A DNA stretch of 64,000 bases from Hyphomicrobiales bacterium (GTDB taxonomy: Bacteria > Pseudomonadota > Alphaproteobacteria > Rhizobiales > Beijerinckiaceae), in the NCBI GenBank assembly GCA_027487245.1, contig JAIYDY010000119.1:23736-87735 (forward strand), given 5' to 3'. Numbering within the stretch: the first letter of the stretch is position 1; each line of letters opens with the position of its first letter. The notes beneath the pieces are model-generated. The model had not been told where the DNA came from, searched no databases, and saw nothing but the letters and a program-made list of their open reading frames with translations. A program made the translations under genes and the position numbers. This document shows, one piece after another, positions 1 to 9,499 of the stretch.

Positions 1-99
1 CGTCTTCTCGACATTGGCCAGTTCGGCGGCGTCGGGATATTGCGGGACCTGCTGGACGGGCTTCTGCCTCCAGCTATCGGGTGTCCAGCGCTCTGCCAT
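1..99 (-). CDS. Class II 3-deoxy-7-phosphoheptulonate (DAHP) synthase, N-terminal fragment
   Basis: Only the first 33 codons are in the window; the gene runs off the left edge. DAHP synthase condenses phosphoenolpyruvate with erythrose 4-phosphate in the first step of the shikimate pathway. The fragment starts [17 protein letters not shown] and goes on to [10 protein letters not shown]. This W-x-P-x-S-W...QQxPxYPD pattern is the conserved beginning of class II (plant-type) DAHP synthases. The start is the ATG at 99-97. The call rests on N-terminal similarity recalled from the family; catalytic residues are not visible. Confidence 0.85.
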   Translation of the reverse strand, partial: MAERWTPDSWRQKPVQQVPQYPDAAELANVEKT

Positions 100-412
100 G
101 GTCCTTACTCCTCACCACACGGCAAGACCGCGGCTGCCTTGCGCCACGCTCCTTGCATGGCACGACGCCTTAACGCCGTTTTGTCGATCCGGCAATGTTG
201 CAGCGCAAGGGCAGCGGCGGATCGGCGGCAAACGATGCCCACGCAAGGCCGGGTTGACGGCAGGACCGAGGGTCGGGATTGCGTGGCCGGATGACGACAG
301 GCGGCGCGCCCAGACACATCATCGTCATTGAAGCGGATCACAAAGGCGTTATGCTGTCGCCAAGGCACCACGCGCGGAGCAAACCGCGCGAGCTATCAGG
401 GCAGGATCCACC
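100..412. other. Intergenic region between divergent genes
   Basis: About 310 bases separate the DAHP synthase start (minus strand) from tctC (plus strand), so promoters for both should lie here. I see no convincing ORF, RNA gene or repeat. Short reading frames in it have no recognisable protein features. Confidence 0.6.
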
Positions 413-1417
413 ATGACATTCAAGACGACATCCCTCTCTCGTCGCCAGGCCCTTGCCGGCGTCTCCGCTCTTGCGGCCAGCACGATGCTGCCGGCTTTCA
501 GCCAGGCTGCAGAGGTCATCGACCGGGTGCAGATCCTTGTCGGCTTCGGCGTGGGCGGCGGGTTCGACCAGACCGGTCGCGGCATCCAGGAAGCGCTTCA
601 GAAGTCGGGGCTGATCTCGAATGTCGCGCTCGAGAACCGTACCGGCGGTGGCGGCTCGGTTGCCATCGCCCACCTGATCGAGACGGCCTCGCGCCAGCAG
701 AATACGCTGATGGTCAACGGCACGTCGATCGTGATCCGCTCGCTCAGCCGCGAGTTCCAGCAGACCTTCCGCGATGTGACGCTGGTCGGCACGGTGACGG
801 CGGAAATCTTCGGCATCCTCGTCAATCCTGGCTCGCCCCATGCCGACATAGCGGCGCTGACGGCAGCGCTGAAGGCCAATCCGCGCGCTGTTCGCTTCGG
901 TGGCGGCAGCCCGCGCGGCGGCATCGACCATTGCGCGGCGGCGCTTTATCTCAAGCAGGCCGGCATCGACCCCAAGGCGATGCAGTATGTGGCGTATGAC
1001 GGCGGCGGCAAGGCGATGGCAGGGCTGCTCGGCAGCGAGGTCCAGTGCATCGTGATGCCGTTCTCCGAGGCGCTGACCCAGATCCGTGGCAACCAGCTCA
1101 AGCTGCTGGCCATCATGGACGAGAAGCGCTCCGCCGATGTGCCGACCGTGCCGACCCTGGCCGAAGTCGGCGTTCCGGGGGCGACACTGGCCAACGTGCG
1201 CGCCCTGTTCATGGCGCCGGGTACCTCTCCGGCACGGGTGGAAGCCTTTGCCGACCTGCTGGACAAGCTGATCAAGACACCGGCCTGGGAAGAGGTCCGG
1301 GCCCGCAACGGCTGGAACATGTTCTTCAAGCGGGGCCAGCCGGCGCAGGACTTCTTCGTTCAACACGAGAAGGATATCCGCGCCATGCTGATCGAACTCG
1401 GCTTCATCCAGGCCTGA
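413..1417 (+). CDS. tctC: Tripartite tricarboxylate transporter substrate-binding protein (TctC/Bug family)
   Basis: Exported solute-binding subunit of a TctABC carboxylate uptake system. It has 334 residues, usual for the family. The N-terminus has a twin-arginine-like motif (SRRQ, residues 9-12), a hydrophobic stretch and an Ala-rich cleavage region near residue 32, suggesting Tat export. A glycine-rich loop at residues 44-57 (GFGVGGGFDQTGRG) matches the position of the PGGxxDxxxR substrate loop of Bug proteins. It is followed by tctB and tctA on the same strand, which fixes the system type. The substrate is unknown; citrate and other di- or tricarboxylates are typical. Confidence 0.9.
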   Translation: MTFKTTSLSRRQALAGVSALAASTMLPAFSQAAEVIDRVQILVGFGVGGGFDQTGRGIQEALQKSGLISNVALENRTGGGGSVAIAHLIETASRQQNTLMVNGTSIVIRSLSREFQQTFRDVTLVGTVTAEIFGILVNPGSPHADIAALTAALKANPRAVRFGGGSPRGGIDHCAAALYLKQAGIDPKAMQYVAYDGGGKAMAGLLGSEVQCIVMPFSEALTQIRGNQLKLLAIMDEKRSADVPTVPTLAEVGVPGATLANVRALFMAPGTSPARVEAFADLLDKLIKTPAWEEVRARNGWNMFFKRGQPAQDFFVQHEKDIRAMLIELGFIQA

Positions 1418-1510
1418 CGCCCTATCCCGGCTCCGGAGGCCATCGATGACCGGCACCCAGCAAGGGCGGTCTTGCTGCCGCGCTCCGCGCTGCTTGAGCA
1501 AGAGCTTCCC

Positions 1511-1972
1511 ATGACCCGCACCCAGGGCGAGCGGCTTGCCGCCCTCGCCATCCTGCTGTTCTCGCTGGGCTATTTCGTGCTGGCCTTCGGCATCAAAGCA
1601 CCGCCCTCCTCCGATGACAGCCCGTTTTCGGCCCGCAGCTTCCCCTTGATGCTGGGGCCGCTCGGCATGGCACTGTCGCTGGTGCTGCTGGTGCGCCCGC
1701 CAGAAGGCGCACCGATCGGGGCTGCGGGTTTCTCGTGGGGTCGCGCGCTCGGGCTGGTCGGGCTGATGGTGTTCTATGCACTGGCGATCAACCGGCTGGG
1801 CTTCGTGGTCACGTCGGCGCTGTTCCTCGCCGGCGGCTTCTGGGCGCTGGGCGAGCGCCGTCCAATGGTGCTGGCGCTGGTGGCGCTGGGCGTCTCGCTC
1901 GGCTTCTGGACGATGTTCAGCCTGCTCGACGTCAAGCTCGACTGGGGTGTGTTCGAACGGATCTGGTCATGA
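1511..1972 (+). CDS. tctB: Tripartite tricarboxylate transporter small membrane subunit (TctB)
   Basis: Small, poorly conserved membrane subunit of the TctABC symporter, 153 residues with about four hydrophobic segments. I start it at ATG 1511 (MTRTQGERLAALAIL). An in-frame start 39 bases upstream would add a polar extension with no support. Its TGA overlaps the ATG of tctA (ATGA), so the two are probably translationally coupled. Identity rests on size, topology and position between tctC and tctA. Confidence 0.88.
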   Translation: MTRTQGERLAALAILLFSLGYFVLAFGIKAPPSSDDSPFSARSFPLMLGPLGMALSLVLLVRPPEGAPIGAAGFSWGRALGLVGLMVFYALAINRLGFVVTSALFLAGGFWALGERRPMVLALVALGVSLGFWTMFSLLDVKLDWGVFERIWS

Positions 1973-3471
1973 TCGAAGGCTTGCTCACCGGCCTTTATGG
2001 CCTGATGACCCCGATGAACATCGGGCTTTTGATGATGGGCTGCATCCTGGGCACGTTCATCGGCATGATGCCGGGGCTCGGGCCGGTCACGGCCGTGTCG
2101 CTGCTGATCCCTGTGGTGCTGACCATGCAGCCGGCCTCTGCCATGGTGCTGCTGGCCTCGATCTATTACGGCGCGATGTTCGGCGGCTCGACCGCCTCGG
2201 TGCTGATCAACGCGCCGGGGGAATCGAGTTCCGTGCCCACGACCTTCGATGGCTACCCGATGGCCAAGCGCGGCGAGGCGGGACGGGCGCTGGCGCTATG
2301 TGCCTGGGGCTCGTTCGTGGGCGGCACGGTGGCGACGCTCCTGCTGATGCTGGCCGCACCGACGCTGGCAAGCTGGGCACTGACCTTCCAGGCCCCGGAA
2401 TACTTCGCGCTGATGGTGCTGGGGCTGACGGCCGTGGCGGCCTTCACCGAAAGCGGCGGGGTGATCAAGGCCCTGCTGATGACGGTGGTGGGGCTGATGC
2501 TGGCCACTGTCGGCACCGATGTGGCGGACGGCGTCGAGCGCTATACCTTCGGTATCCGCGACATTGCCGACGGGCTGTCCTTTGTGCTGCTGGCCATGGC
2601 GGCCTTCGCGCTTTCGGAAGCCATTCTTGCGGCCCTTCGCAACGAGAAGGTCAGCGAAGAGGCCAAGAAGGCAGCGCGCGGCGATGTCGGCTCGCTGAAA
2701 CTGACCGCCGACGATATCCGCGAGGTGGCCCCGACCATGGCCCGGTCCTCGCTGCTCGGCTTCGTTGTCGGCGTGCTGCCCGGCGCAGGTGCCACAATCG
2801 CGGCTTTCATGTCCTATGCGGTCGAGCGCAACATCGCTACCGGCAAGCGCCGGGAGGAGTTCGGCAAGGGCTCGCGGCGGGGCGTCACCGCGCCGGAAAC
2901 GGCCAACAATGCTGCCGCCGGCGGGGCCTATGTGCCGCTGCTGACGCTCGGCATTCCAGGCTCGGGCACAACCGCCGTGATCCTCGGCGCACTGGTGGCG
3001 CTGGGCGTGCAGCCCGGCCCCAGGCTCTATGTCGACCAGTCGGCGATGTTCTGGACGGTCGTTGTTTCGATGTATCTGGGCAACCTGATCCTGCTCGTGA
3101 TCAACCTTCCGCTGATCCCCTACATCGCCCGGACACTGGCCATTCCGGAACAGATCCTGTCGCCGCTGATCGCCTTCTTCTGCCTCGTCGGTGTGTTCCT
3201 CGTGTCATTCAACACCTTCGATCTGTGGCTGATGATCGGGCTGTGCGTGGTCTGCATTGGCCTCCGGCTGCTCGACTATCCGATGGCCCCGCTGCTGCTC
3301 GGCTTCGTGCTCGGCAAGCTGCTGGAGGAGAACCTGCGCAGGGCGCTGCTGGTCAATGACGGCTCGTTCGCCTTCATGTGGGAGCGGCCGGTAACGGCGC
3401 TGCTGCTGGCCATCTCCATCGCCTGCGTGCTTGCGCCGATGGCCATGAAACTGGCCGGCCGCAGATGCTGA
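1969..3471 (+). CDS. tctA: Tripartite tricarboxylate transporter large permease (TctA)
   Basis: Large membrane subunit that carries the transport path of the TctABC system. Starting at the ATG overlapping the tctB stop gives 500 residues, the normal length, with about eleven hydrophobic segments. The family's duplicated motif is visible: GMMPGLGPVTAVSLL near residue 32, and the matching PGAGATIAAFMSYAVE in the second half. A longer upstream reading frame only covers tctB in another frame. An AGGCCC/GGGCCT hairpin right after the stop (3471-3489) may help end transcription, but its T-run is short. Confidence 0.92.
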   Translation: MIEGLLTGLYGLMTPMNIGLLMMGCILGTFIGMMPGLGPVTAVSLLIPVVLTMQPASAMVLLASIYYGAMFGGSTASVLINAPGESSSVPTTFDGYPMAKRGEAGRALALCAWGSFVGGTVATLLLMLAAPTLASWALTFQAPEYFALMVLGLTAVAAFTESGGVIKALLMTVVGLMLATVGTDVADGVERYTFGIRDIADGLSFVLLAMAAFALSEAILAALRNEKVSEEAKKAARGDVGSLKLTADDIREVAPTMARSSLLGFVVGVLPGAGATIAAFMSYAVERNIATGKRREEFGKGSRRGVTAPETANNAAAGGAYVPLLTLGIPGSGTTAVILGALVALGVQPGPRLYVDQSAMFWTVVVSMYLGNLILLVINLPLIPYIARTLAIPEQILSPLIAFFCLVGVFLVSFNTFDLWLMIGLCVVCIGLRLLDYPMAPLLLGFVLGKLLEENLRRALLVNDGSFAFMWERPVTALLLAISIACVLAPMAMKLAGRRC

Positions 3472-3540
3472 GGCCCGGGCTTTGGGCCTTGACCGGTCCA
3501 GAGCCCGCCCTCGTCGTGGTGATGCCCCGGCTTATAAGCC

Positions 3541-4665
3541 TCAGAAGCTCTCTTCCAGCAAGGCGAGATAGTCCTGCTTGGTTGCCTTGCGGGCATTGGT
3601 CGCCGTGGTGTGGTCTGCCACCGCATGCTCGGCCACCTGATCGAACCAGTCGCGGCTGACACCCATCGCGGACAAGGTGACCGGAAGGCCAAGATCGCGG
3701 CTGAAATCATGGATGAAGCGATCCAGCCGCACATTGGCGGGAAGGCCGAGCGCCCGGCCGAGTTTCTCATACTTGTCACCCACAGCCGGCTCGTTGAAGC
3801 GCAGCACGGCGGGCAGCAACACGGCATTCAGCGTGCCATGGTGCAGGTTGGCCGACTTGATGCCGCCAAGACAATGCGAAAGCGCATGGACGGAACCCAA
3901 TCCCTTCTGGAACGCCATAGCCCCCATCATCGAGGCCATCAGCATCTCGTGGCGAGCTTCGCGATCCTGGCCGTTGCGGACGGCACGCGGAAGGAATGTG
4001 ACGGCCCTGACCGCACCATCAAGCGCGATCGCGCCGGCGGGCGGATTCTCGAGGGGCGAGATGTAGCACTCGATGCAGTGGGTCAGCGCATCCATGCCGG
4101 TCGCTGCCGTCAGCATCGGTGGCAGGCCAAGGGTGAGTTCCGGATCGCAGATCGCACGCTTCGGCATCATCGCCGGGCCGATCACGGACATCTTCCGACC
4201 ATCAGAGAAGCTGATGACAGCACCACGGCCAACCTCGGAACCTGTGCCGGCCGTGGTCGGAATGGCGATGAGCGGAGCAGCGTCGGGCCTCACCAGCTTG
4301 AGACCGCCAAGAATGAACGCGTATTGCCTGAGCGGAGGCGCGTGGGTCGCCAGCAAGGCCACGCCCTTGGCCAGATCAAGCGGCGAGCCGCCGCCCAGCG
4401 CCACCACACCATCGCAGCCCCCTGCCCGGTAGACCTCCAGCGCCAGCATCACCGCCTCTTCGGTCGGGTTGGCTGGCGTGTCGTCGAAAACCGGTGATCC
4501 GGGAGGCAGGAGCGCGGTGATGCGCGCTGCCAGCCCCGCCGCAACCACGCCCTTGTCCGTCACCAGAAGGGGGCGGGTGATCCCGGCCGCCGCCATGTCC
4601 TCGGCCAGATGCGCGATGGCGCCGAAGTCAAAGCGGATCGTTGTCAGATAGAAAATCATGGCCAT
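3541..4665 (-). CDS. Iron-containing (group III) alcohol dehydrogenase
   Basis: NAD(P)-dependent, Fe/Zn-type alcohol dehydrogenase of 374 residues, the usual length. The nucleotide-binding GGGSPLDLAKG lies at residues 91-101 and PTTAGTGSE at 136-144. The likely metal ligands are D192 and H196 (MDALTHCIE), H260 (SVHALSH) and H276 (LHHG). The substrate is not clear. Members of this family include 4-hydroxybutyrate, 1,3-propanediol and lactaldehyde dehydrogenases. It is convergent with tctA. A 4-hydroxybutyrate role would fit the succinate-semialdehyde dehydrogenase at 12311-13759, but the two are not linked in an operon. Confidence 0.9.
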   Translation of the reverse strand: MAMIFYLTTIRFDFGAIAHLAEDMAAAGITRPLLVTDKGVVAAGLAARITALLPPGSPVFDDTPANPTEEAVMLALEVYRAGGCDGVVALGGGSPLDLAKGVALLATHAPPLRQYAFILGGLKLVRPDAAPLIAIPTTAGTGSEVGRGAVISFSDGRKMSVIGPAMMPKRAICDPELTLGLPPMLTAATGMDALTHCIECYISPLENPPAGAIALDGAVRAVTFLPRAVRNGQDREARHEMLMASMMGAMAFQKGLGSVHALSHCLGGIKSANLHHGTLNAVLLPAVLRFNEPAVGDKYEKLGRALGLPANVRLDRFIHDFSRDLGLPVTLSAMGVSRDWFDQVAEHAVADHTTATNARKATKQDYLALLEESF

Positions 4666-4748
4666 GGCGATTTACCTGAAATGGTGTTGCGGGAGAGTGA
4701 TGGCAGTCTGGCAATCCAGTCAATCATCAGGTGCCTGCCAGCGCTGGT

Positions 4749-5687
4749 TCAGTGCCTTGCCCCGGCGCGGCTGAACAGGCGCATGCCCGCAAAGACGCCG
4801 GCCAGAAGCAGAGCCCCGCCAGCCCACTCGTGCGGGGCCGGGGCGCGGCCCTCGTAGGCAAAGCCATAGACCAGCGCGAACAGCGTTTCGGAGACAATGA
4901 GCTGAGCGGCAAAGGCCAGCGGCAGGCGGCGCGAGGCCAGTGTCCAGAAATACTGGGCCAGCCACGAGCCGATCACGCCGGTCAGCACGGCCCACAGCAC
5001 AAGCCGCGTGCCGTCAGCCCCGGCGAAGCCACGCGCCGGGATTTCGCTCCAGCCCATCACCGGCGCGAGCACCAGCAGCGGCAGCACACCCACCATCGCG
5101 CCGACGCCTTGCAGGCTTGTCCACGGCAGGGCTTCCGGCGCATCGGCAGCCCGCATGGCCCTGGCATTGATGACACCGTAGCCGAACCAGACGACCAGCG
5201 CGCCGCAGGCCAGCGCGAAGCCAAGCAGCACATCCGCTCTCTGGCGCGGATCAGCCGCCGCATTGAGGGTGCCCATATTGATCACCACCAGCCCGGCCAT
5301 GATCAGGCCGAGCGGCAGGGCCAAGGCCCGCCAGCGCACCGCCGGCTCATCCCAGTTGCCATAGATCGCAAGCACGACCGGCAGCGCCCCGATCACCAGC
5401 GGCGCGATGGCGGGGCCGGACAGGCGCACCGAGAAGGCCACGAAGATGTAGTAGATCACATAACCCGTCAGCCCCAGCATGAGCGCGAGCCCGGCCTGCG
5501 CCAGCGTGATCCGGCCCGGGCGGAAACGCGGGCTGATCGCCATCAGGGCCAGCGACATCAGCCCGAAGGCCAGATAGCGCAGGATGGCAAGATCAACCTC
5601 GCTGTAGGGCTGGACAGCGCGGGGGGCGACGAAGGTCAGCCCCCAGAAAGCGCCGGCGGCAAGGCCCGCGAGAAGTCCGATGAGCAT
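4749..5687 (-). CDS. EamA-family (DMT superfamily) membrane transporter
   Basis: Inner-membrane transporter of 312 residues with about ten hydrophobic helices arranged as two EamA repeats. It opens MLIGLLAGLAAGAFWGLTFVAP, typical of the drug/metabolite transporter superfamily, whose members usually export amino acids or other small metabolites. It sits 83 bases upstream of the alcohol dehydrogenase on the same strand, so they may be co-transcribed. Substrate cannot be read from the sequence. Confidence 0.88.
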   Translation of the reverse strand: MLIGLLAGLAAGAFWGLTFVAPRAVQPYSEVDLAILRYLAFGLMSLALMAISPRFRPGRITLAQAGLALMLGLTGYVIYYIFVAFSVRLSGPAIAPLVIGALPVVLAIYGNWDEPAVRWRALALPLGLIMAGLVVINMGTLNAAADPRQRADVLLGFALACGALVVWFGYGVINARAMRAADAPEALPWTSLQGVGAMVGVLPLLVLAPVMGWSEIPARGFAGADGTRLVLWAVLTGVIGSWLAQYFWTLASRRLPLAFAAQLIVSETLFALVYGFAYEGRAPAPHEWAGGALLLAGVFAGMRLFSRAGARH

Positions 5688-5853
5688 TGGGCACAGACCG
5701 AAGAGCGTGGAATGAAACGACGCGAGGCATAATCGCAGGAAATTCAGTGACTTGCCAACGCGCTTTGATGATCCGATTCATTCACCTGAGAGATTGAATC
5801 AAGTCGTTCAGAGGCTGATTCAGGTGGTTGAGGAACCGGTCAGGATCGTCGCG

Positions 5854-7215
5854 TCAGCCCTTGCGGGGACTGCGCATGGTCACGAACTCCTCGGCAGCGC
5901 TGGGGTGCAGTGCCATGGTGCGGTCGAAGTCAGCCTTGGTGGCCCCCATCGTGATGGCGACGCCGAGCGACTGGATGATCTCGCCTGCATCCGGGCCGAG
6001 CATGTGGGCACCGAGCACGCGGTCCGTGCCGGCATCGACCACCAGCTTCATGTAGGTGCGGTCCTCGCGGCCGGTCATGGTGGCGCGCATGGCGCGGAAC
6101 TGGGTGTCGAAGATGCGGAGCTGATAGCCAGCAGCCAGTGCTTCCTGTTCGGATATGCCGATGGTTCCGATCTCCGGCGTAGTGAACACAGCGGTAGCAA
6201 TCGGGCTGTGGGAGACGGTCCAGGGCTTGCCGCCGAACACGCTGTCGGCAAAGGCGTGGCCCTCGCGAATGGCGACCGGCGTCAGGTTCACACGATTGGT
6301 CACATCGCCGACCGCGTGCACGCCTGGAACGTTGGTGGCGGATGCGGCGTCGACCCTGACCGAGCCATCGGCGTTGAGCGCGACGCCGATGCTGTCCAGC
6401 CCGAGGCCGCCGGTGTTGGCGCGGCGGCCCGTGGCCACCAGCACGACCTCGGCCTCGGTGACCGAGCCATCCGACAGGCTGACCTGGCGGACGCCGCCTG
6501 CAAGCTCATCCATGCGGGTGATGGTGCGGCCCAGCGCAAGGGTGATGCCGCCCAGCGCCAGCGCGTCGCGCAGGCGGGTGCGGATGTCCTCGTCGAAACC
6601 GCGCAGCACGTTGTCGCCGCGATGCACCAGCGTGACCTTGACCCCGAGGCGGGCGAATACGCAGGCGAATTCGAGCGCGATATAGCCGCCGCCGACCACC
6701 ACCATGCGGGCCGGCAGAACCGGCATGTGGAACACCTCGTTGGAGGTGATGCCGAGTTGGCCGCCCGGGATGACCGGCTCCAGCACAGGGTGCCCGCCGG
6801 TGGCGATCAGGATGTGGCGGGCCTTTATGCTCTCGCCGGAGCGGGACAGGCGCACCGTTCCGGGAGCGGTGACAACGGCACGATCTTCGACGATGGCAAC
6901 GCCCGCCCCATCGAGGCCCTTCCGATACAGACCGGAGAGGCGCGTGACCTCGGCGGCCACGGCATCGCGCAAGGTCGGCCAATCGAAACGGGCCGGCCCG
7001 ACCTGCCAGCCGAAGGACGCAGCATCGGCAATGTCATCGCCCAGGCGGCTGGCATAGACATAGAGCTTCTTGGGAACGCAGCCCCTGATCACGCAGGTGC
7101 CGCCGATGCGGTCCTCCTCGGCGATCATCACGCTGGCGCCGTGGCCTGCCGCGATGCGGGCGGCACGCACGCCGCCGGACCCAGCGCCGATCACGAACAG
7201 GTCAACCTGGCGCAT
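5854..7215 (-). CDS. gor: Glutathione-disulfide reductase
   Basis: FAD-dependent enzyme that reduces glutathione disulfide with NADPH in the cytosol, 453 residues. The N-terminal FAD motif is GAGSGGVRAAR. The redox-active disulfide is C41/C46 in GGTCVIRGCVPKK. The second dinucleotide fold has VVGGGYIALEFA followed by HRGDNVLR, with the Arg pattern of NADPH-using members. The C-terminal HPSAAEE supplies the catalytic His-Glu pair. It follows rpiA and a DUF2059 gene on the same strand, an order I recall as common in Hyphomicrobiales. Confidence 0.96.
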   Translation of the reverse strand: MRQVDLFVIGAGSGGVRAARIAAGHGASVMIAEEDRIGGTCVIRGCVPKKLYVYASRLGDDIADAASFGWQVGPARFDWPTLRDAVAAEVTRLSGLYRKGLDGAGVAIVEDRAVVTAPGTVRLSRSGESIKARHILIATGGHPVLEPVIPGGQLGITSNEVFHMPVLPARMVVVGGGYIALEFACVFARLGVKVTLVHRGDNVLRGFDEDIRTRLRDALALGGITLALGRTITRMDELAGGVRQVSLSDGSVTEAEVVLVATGRRANTGGLGLDSIGVALNADGSVRVDAASATNVPGVHAVGDVTNRVNLTPVAIREGHAFADSVFGGKPWTVSHSPIATAVFTTPEIGTIGISEQEALAAGYQLRIFDTQFRAMRATMTGREDRTYMKLVVDAGTDRVLGAHMLGPDAGEIIQSLGVAITMGATKADFDRTMALHPSAAEEFVTMRSPRKG

Positions 7216-7254
7216 GGGATGTCCTGCCGTAACCTGTGACGCTGATGATGCTGT

Positions 7255-7782
7255 TCAGACCGTGTGGCCCTTCTTGCGCATTTCCTCGCGGAAGCGCGTC
7301 AGGAAGAACTCGGAGGTCTGCTGCATCCAGGGTTCGAGGAACTGGAAGACCTGATCGAGCAAGCCCTGCTGCGCGCCGACATACTTCTTGCCGGTGGGCG
7401 AATTGAAGAAGGTCACGAGGTCGCGCAGTTCCGCCTCGGTGAAGGCGCTGCCGATGGCGCGGGCCGAGCGCTCGATCATCTCGCCGCGACGGGTGCGGAC
7501 CTCGGGCAACAGGGCGACGAGCGTGTCATCCATGTCCTTGGCGATCTCGGGCCGGTTGGCGAAGTTCTGGCGGATCCGCAAAGCAATGTCCGGCAAGGCA
7601 ACATCGAAGGTCTTGGCGAGGCCGGAGCCTTCGACCACCTCGCGAGCAAGACGCAGCACAGGCTCGCTGACCGCCGTTACGGGGACGCCGGCAGGGGCTG
7701 CCGGAGCCGGAGCCTGCGCCAAAAGGGGGCTGGCTGCGAGGCCAGCGAGGGCAAGCGCCGCTGCGAACGATCTGATTTTCAT
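7255..7782 (-). CDS. DUF2059 domain-containing secreted protein
   Basis: Small exported protein of 175 residues. A signal peptide is clear (MKIRSFAAALALAGLAASPLLAQA, cleavage near residue 23). The mature part is alpha-helical and ends with the DUF2059 pattern (LRDLVTFFNSPTGKKYV, then a Q-rich stretch). The domain's function is unknown. It lies between rpiA and gor with short gaps (40 and 52 bases), so the three are probably one transcript. Confidence 0.88.
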   Translation of the reverse strand: MKIRSFAAALALAGLAASPLLAQAPAPAAPAGVPVTAVSEPVLRLAREVVEGSGLAKTFDVALPDIALRIRQNFANRPEIAKDMDDTLVALLPEVRTRRGEMIERSARAIGSAFTEAELRDLVTFFNSPTGKKYVGAQQGLLDQVFQFLEPWMQQTSEFFLTRFREEMRKKGHTV

Positions 7783-7834
7783 CTGCGTTGATCCTTTGTC
7801 GTCGCCCGTCCTTGTCAGAGACGGGCGGTCTTCG

Positions 7835-8545
7835 TCAATCGATTTGACCGATCAGCGTCAGGCCGGAGCCTGCCGCAAGGATGGCACCGGTCGCAAGGCC
7901 GAGGAACAGCCCATGTTCCATCACCCCGGGCACGGCGGCAAGCGCCAGTGACAGCGCCGCAGGGTCGGTGATTCGACCCAAATCCGCATCCAGGATGTGA
8001 TGCCCGCCGTCGGTGAAGAGCATGGCACCAGCCTTGTCGCGCCGAACCGTGACCGAACCGTGACAGCCCGACACCTCCAGCGCCCGTCGCACCGCAGCGA
8101 TGGTGCTGGTCATGCCGAAGGGGGCAACTTCGATGGGCAGCGGGAAGCGTCCGAGCGTCTCGACCAGCTTGGTCTCGTCAGCAATGACGATCATGCGCGC
8201 AGACGCTGCTGCCACGATCTTCTCGCGTAACAGGGCCGCGCCACCGCCCTTGATCAGCCGGAGTTGATGGTCGAGTTCGTCCGCGCCATCGACCGTCAGA
8301 TCGAGTTCGGGGGTGTCGTCGAGGGTGCTGAGCGGAATCCCGAGGGAGAGCGCCAGCGCATGCGTCTGTTCGGAGGTTGGCACGCAGACGACCGAGAGCC
8401 CGCCCTGCACGCGCTCGCCGAGCAACTCGACGAAATGCTTCGCGGTCGATCCTGTGCCGAGACCAAGGCGCATGCCGGGCCTGACCAGTTCCAGCGCGCG
8501 TGCCGCGGCAACCCGCTTGAGAGCCTCAAGGTTGGCCATGCTCAT
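7835..8545 (-). CDS. rpiA: Ribose-5-phosphate isomerase A
   Basis: Interconverts ribose 5-phosphate and ribulose 5-phosphate in the pentose phosphate pathway. With the start at ATG 8545 ([11 protein letters not shown]) it has 236 residues, the usual size. Family motifs are present: GLGTGST (residues 28-34, phosphate binding), TVDGADELD with the catalytic acid, and [11 protein letters not shown]. The frame stays open about 110 codons further upstream, but that part has no similarity to RpiA and runs into the divergent gene. ATG 8539 is an alternative start. Confidence 0.95.
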   Translation of the reverse strand: MSMANLEALKRVAAARALELVRPGMRLGLGTGSTAKHFVELLGERVQGGLSVVCVPTSEQTHALALSLGIPLSTLDDTPELDLTVDGADELDHQLRLIKGGGAALLREKIVAAASARMIVIADETKLVETLGRFPLPIEVAPFGMTSTIAAVRRALEVSGCHGSVTVRRDKAGAMLFTDGGHHILDADLGRITDPAALSLALAAVPGVMEHGLFLGLATGAILAAGSGLTLIGQID

Positions 8546-8660
8546 GTCCCGTTCATCAACGGCCCCATACCCTTTCACATACAACGCGTAAACCGAATTG
8601 CGGAGCATTCCGGCGACCTGCTTGACAAGCGAACAGCCGACATGGCCGACTAGGGTCGAT

Positions 8661-9473
8661 ATGAGACAGAAGCGGGCTTGGGGACTGGGTCTGTGCACGG
8701 CCATGCTGCTGGCGGCGGCGGCTGCCGGTTCGCCTGTACTTGCCAGCGGGAGCCCTTCGCTGGCGGCCCCTTCATGGTGCCCTGTCAAGGCGGCAGCCCC
8801 CGCCATGGCACAGACTGCCGCGTTCCGGCGCATCGCCGAAAAGGCTGCCCGGCGCGAGAAGATCACGCTGGTCGCCATCGGCTCGTCCTCGACGGAAGGG
8901 TCCGACCTGCCCGACCCGGCGCTCGCCTATCCCACCCATCTGGAGCGGCATCTGAACGCCCTGCTCGGCGGCCAGGTCGTGACCGTGCTGAACAAGGGCA
9001 AAGGCGGCGAAGACGTGCCCGAGACGGTGGCGCGCTTCAAGCGCGACGTGGTGGCCCTCAAGCCCGATCTCGTGGTCTGGCAGCTCGGTGCCAATGACAT
9101 CGTGCGCCGGGCCGATCCGGAGGTGACGGCGAAAAGCGTCGAGGACGGGATGCTGGAGCTGGCGATGAGCGGCACCCCGATCGTGATGATGGACACGCAG
9201 ACCGCCCCGGCCGTGGCCGCGTCCCCCGTGCTGGAGCAGACCCAGATGCTGCTGAAGGCTGCCGCCATTCGCCATCAGGCGCTGTTCTGGAGCCGCTTCG
9301 AGCTGATGCGCGGCATTCTTGCCTCTCGCGCGGCAGGCGCTGACGATCTGATCAAGCCGGACCAGTTGCACATGACGGTGCAAATGCATGTCTGCACGGG
9401 CAAGGTTCTGGCTGAGGCGATCGCTGTCGAATTGGGCCAGATATCAGCCGAGGTGATCAGCGCCAGTCGCTGA
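8661..9473 (+). CDS. Secreted SGNH/GDSL-type hydrolase
   Basis: Exported esterase or acetylhydrolase-like protein of 270 residues. Starting at ATG 8661 gives a signal peptide ([20 protein letters not shown]). SGNH blocks can be followed: block I is IGSSSTEG with the nucleophile Ser, block II has Gly in KGKGGEDV, block III is LGANDI, and block V is PDQLHM (D-x-x-H). The variant GSSS in place of GDS is seen in several SGNH families. It is divergent from rpiA across 115 bases. The substrate is unknown; cell-wall or exopolysaccharide deacetylation is possible. Confidence 0.82.
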   Translation: MRQKRAWGLGLCTAMLLAAAAAGSPVLASGSPSLAAPSWCPVKAAAPAMAQTAAFRRIAEKAARREKITLVAIGSSSTEGSDLPDPALAYPTHLERHLNALLGGQVVTVLNKGKGGEDVPETVARFKRDVVALKPDLVVWQLGANDIVRRADPEVTAKSVEDGMLELAMSGTPIVMMDTQTAPAVAASPVLEQTQMLLKAAAIRHQALFWSRFELMRGILASRAAGADDLIKPDQLHMTVQMHVCTGKVLAEAIAVELGQISAEVISASR

Positions 9474-9499
9474 ATGGCCCGCTGCCGGGCGTCACATCA

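Noticed and set aside
338..1501. Long minus-strand ORF opposite tctC
   Set aside because: It mirrors the codon structure of the real gene, has no recognisable motif, and its product is typical antisense Arg/Ala/His-rich sequence.
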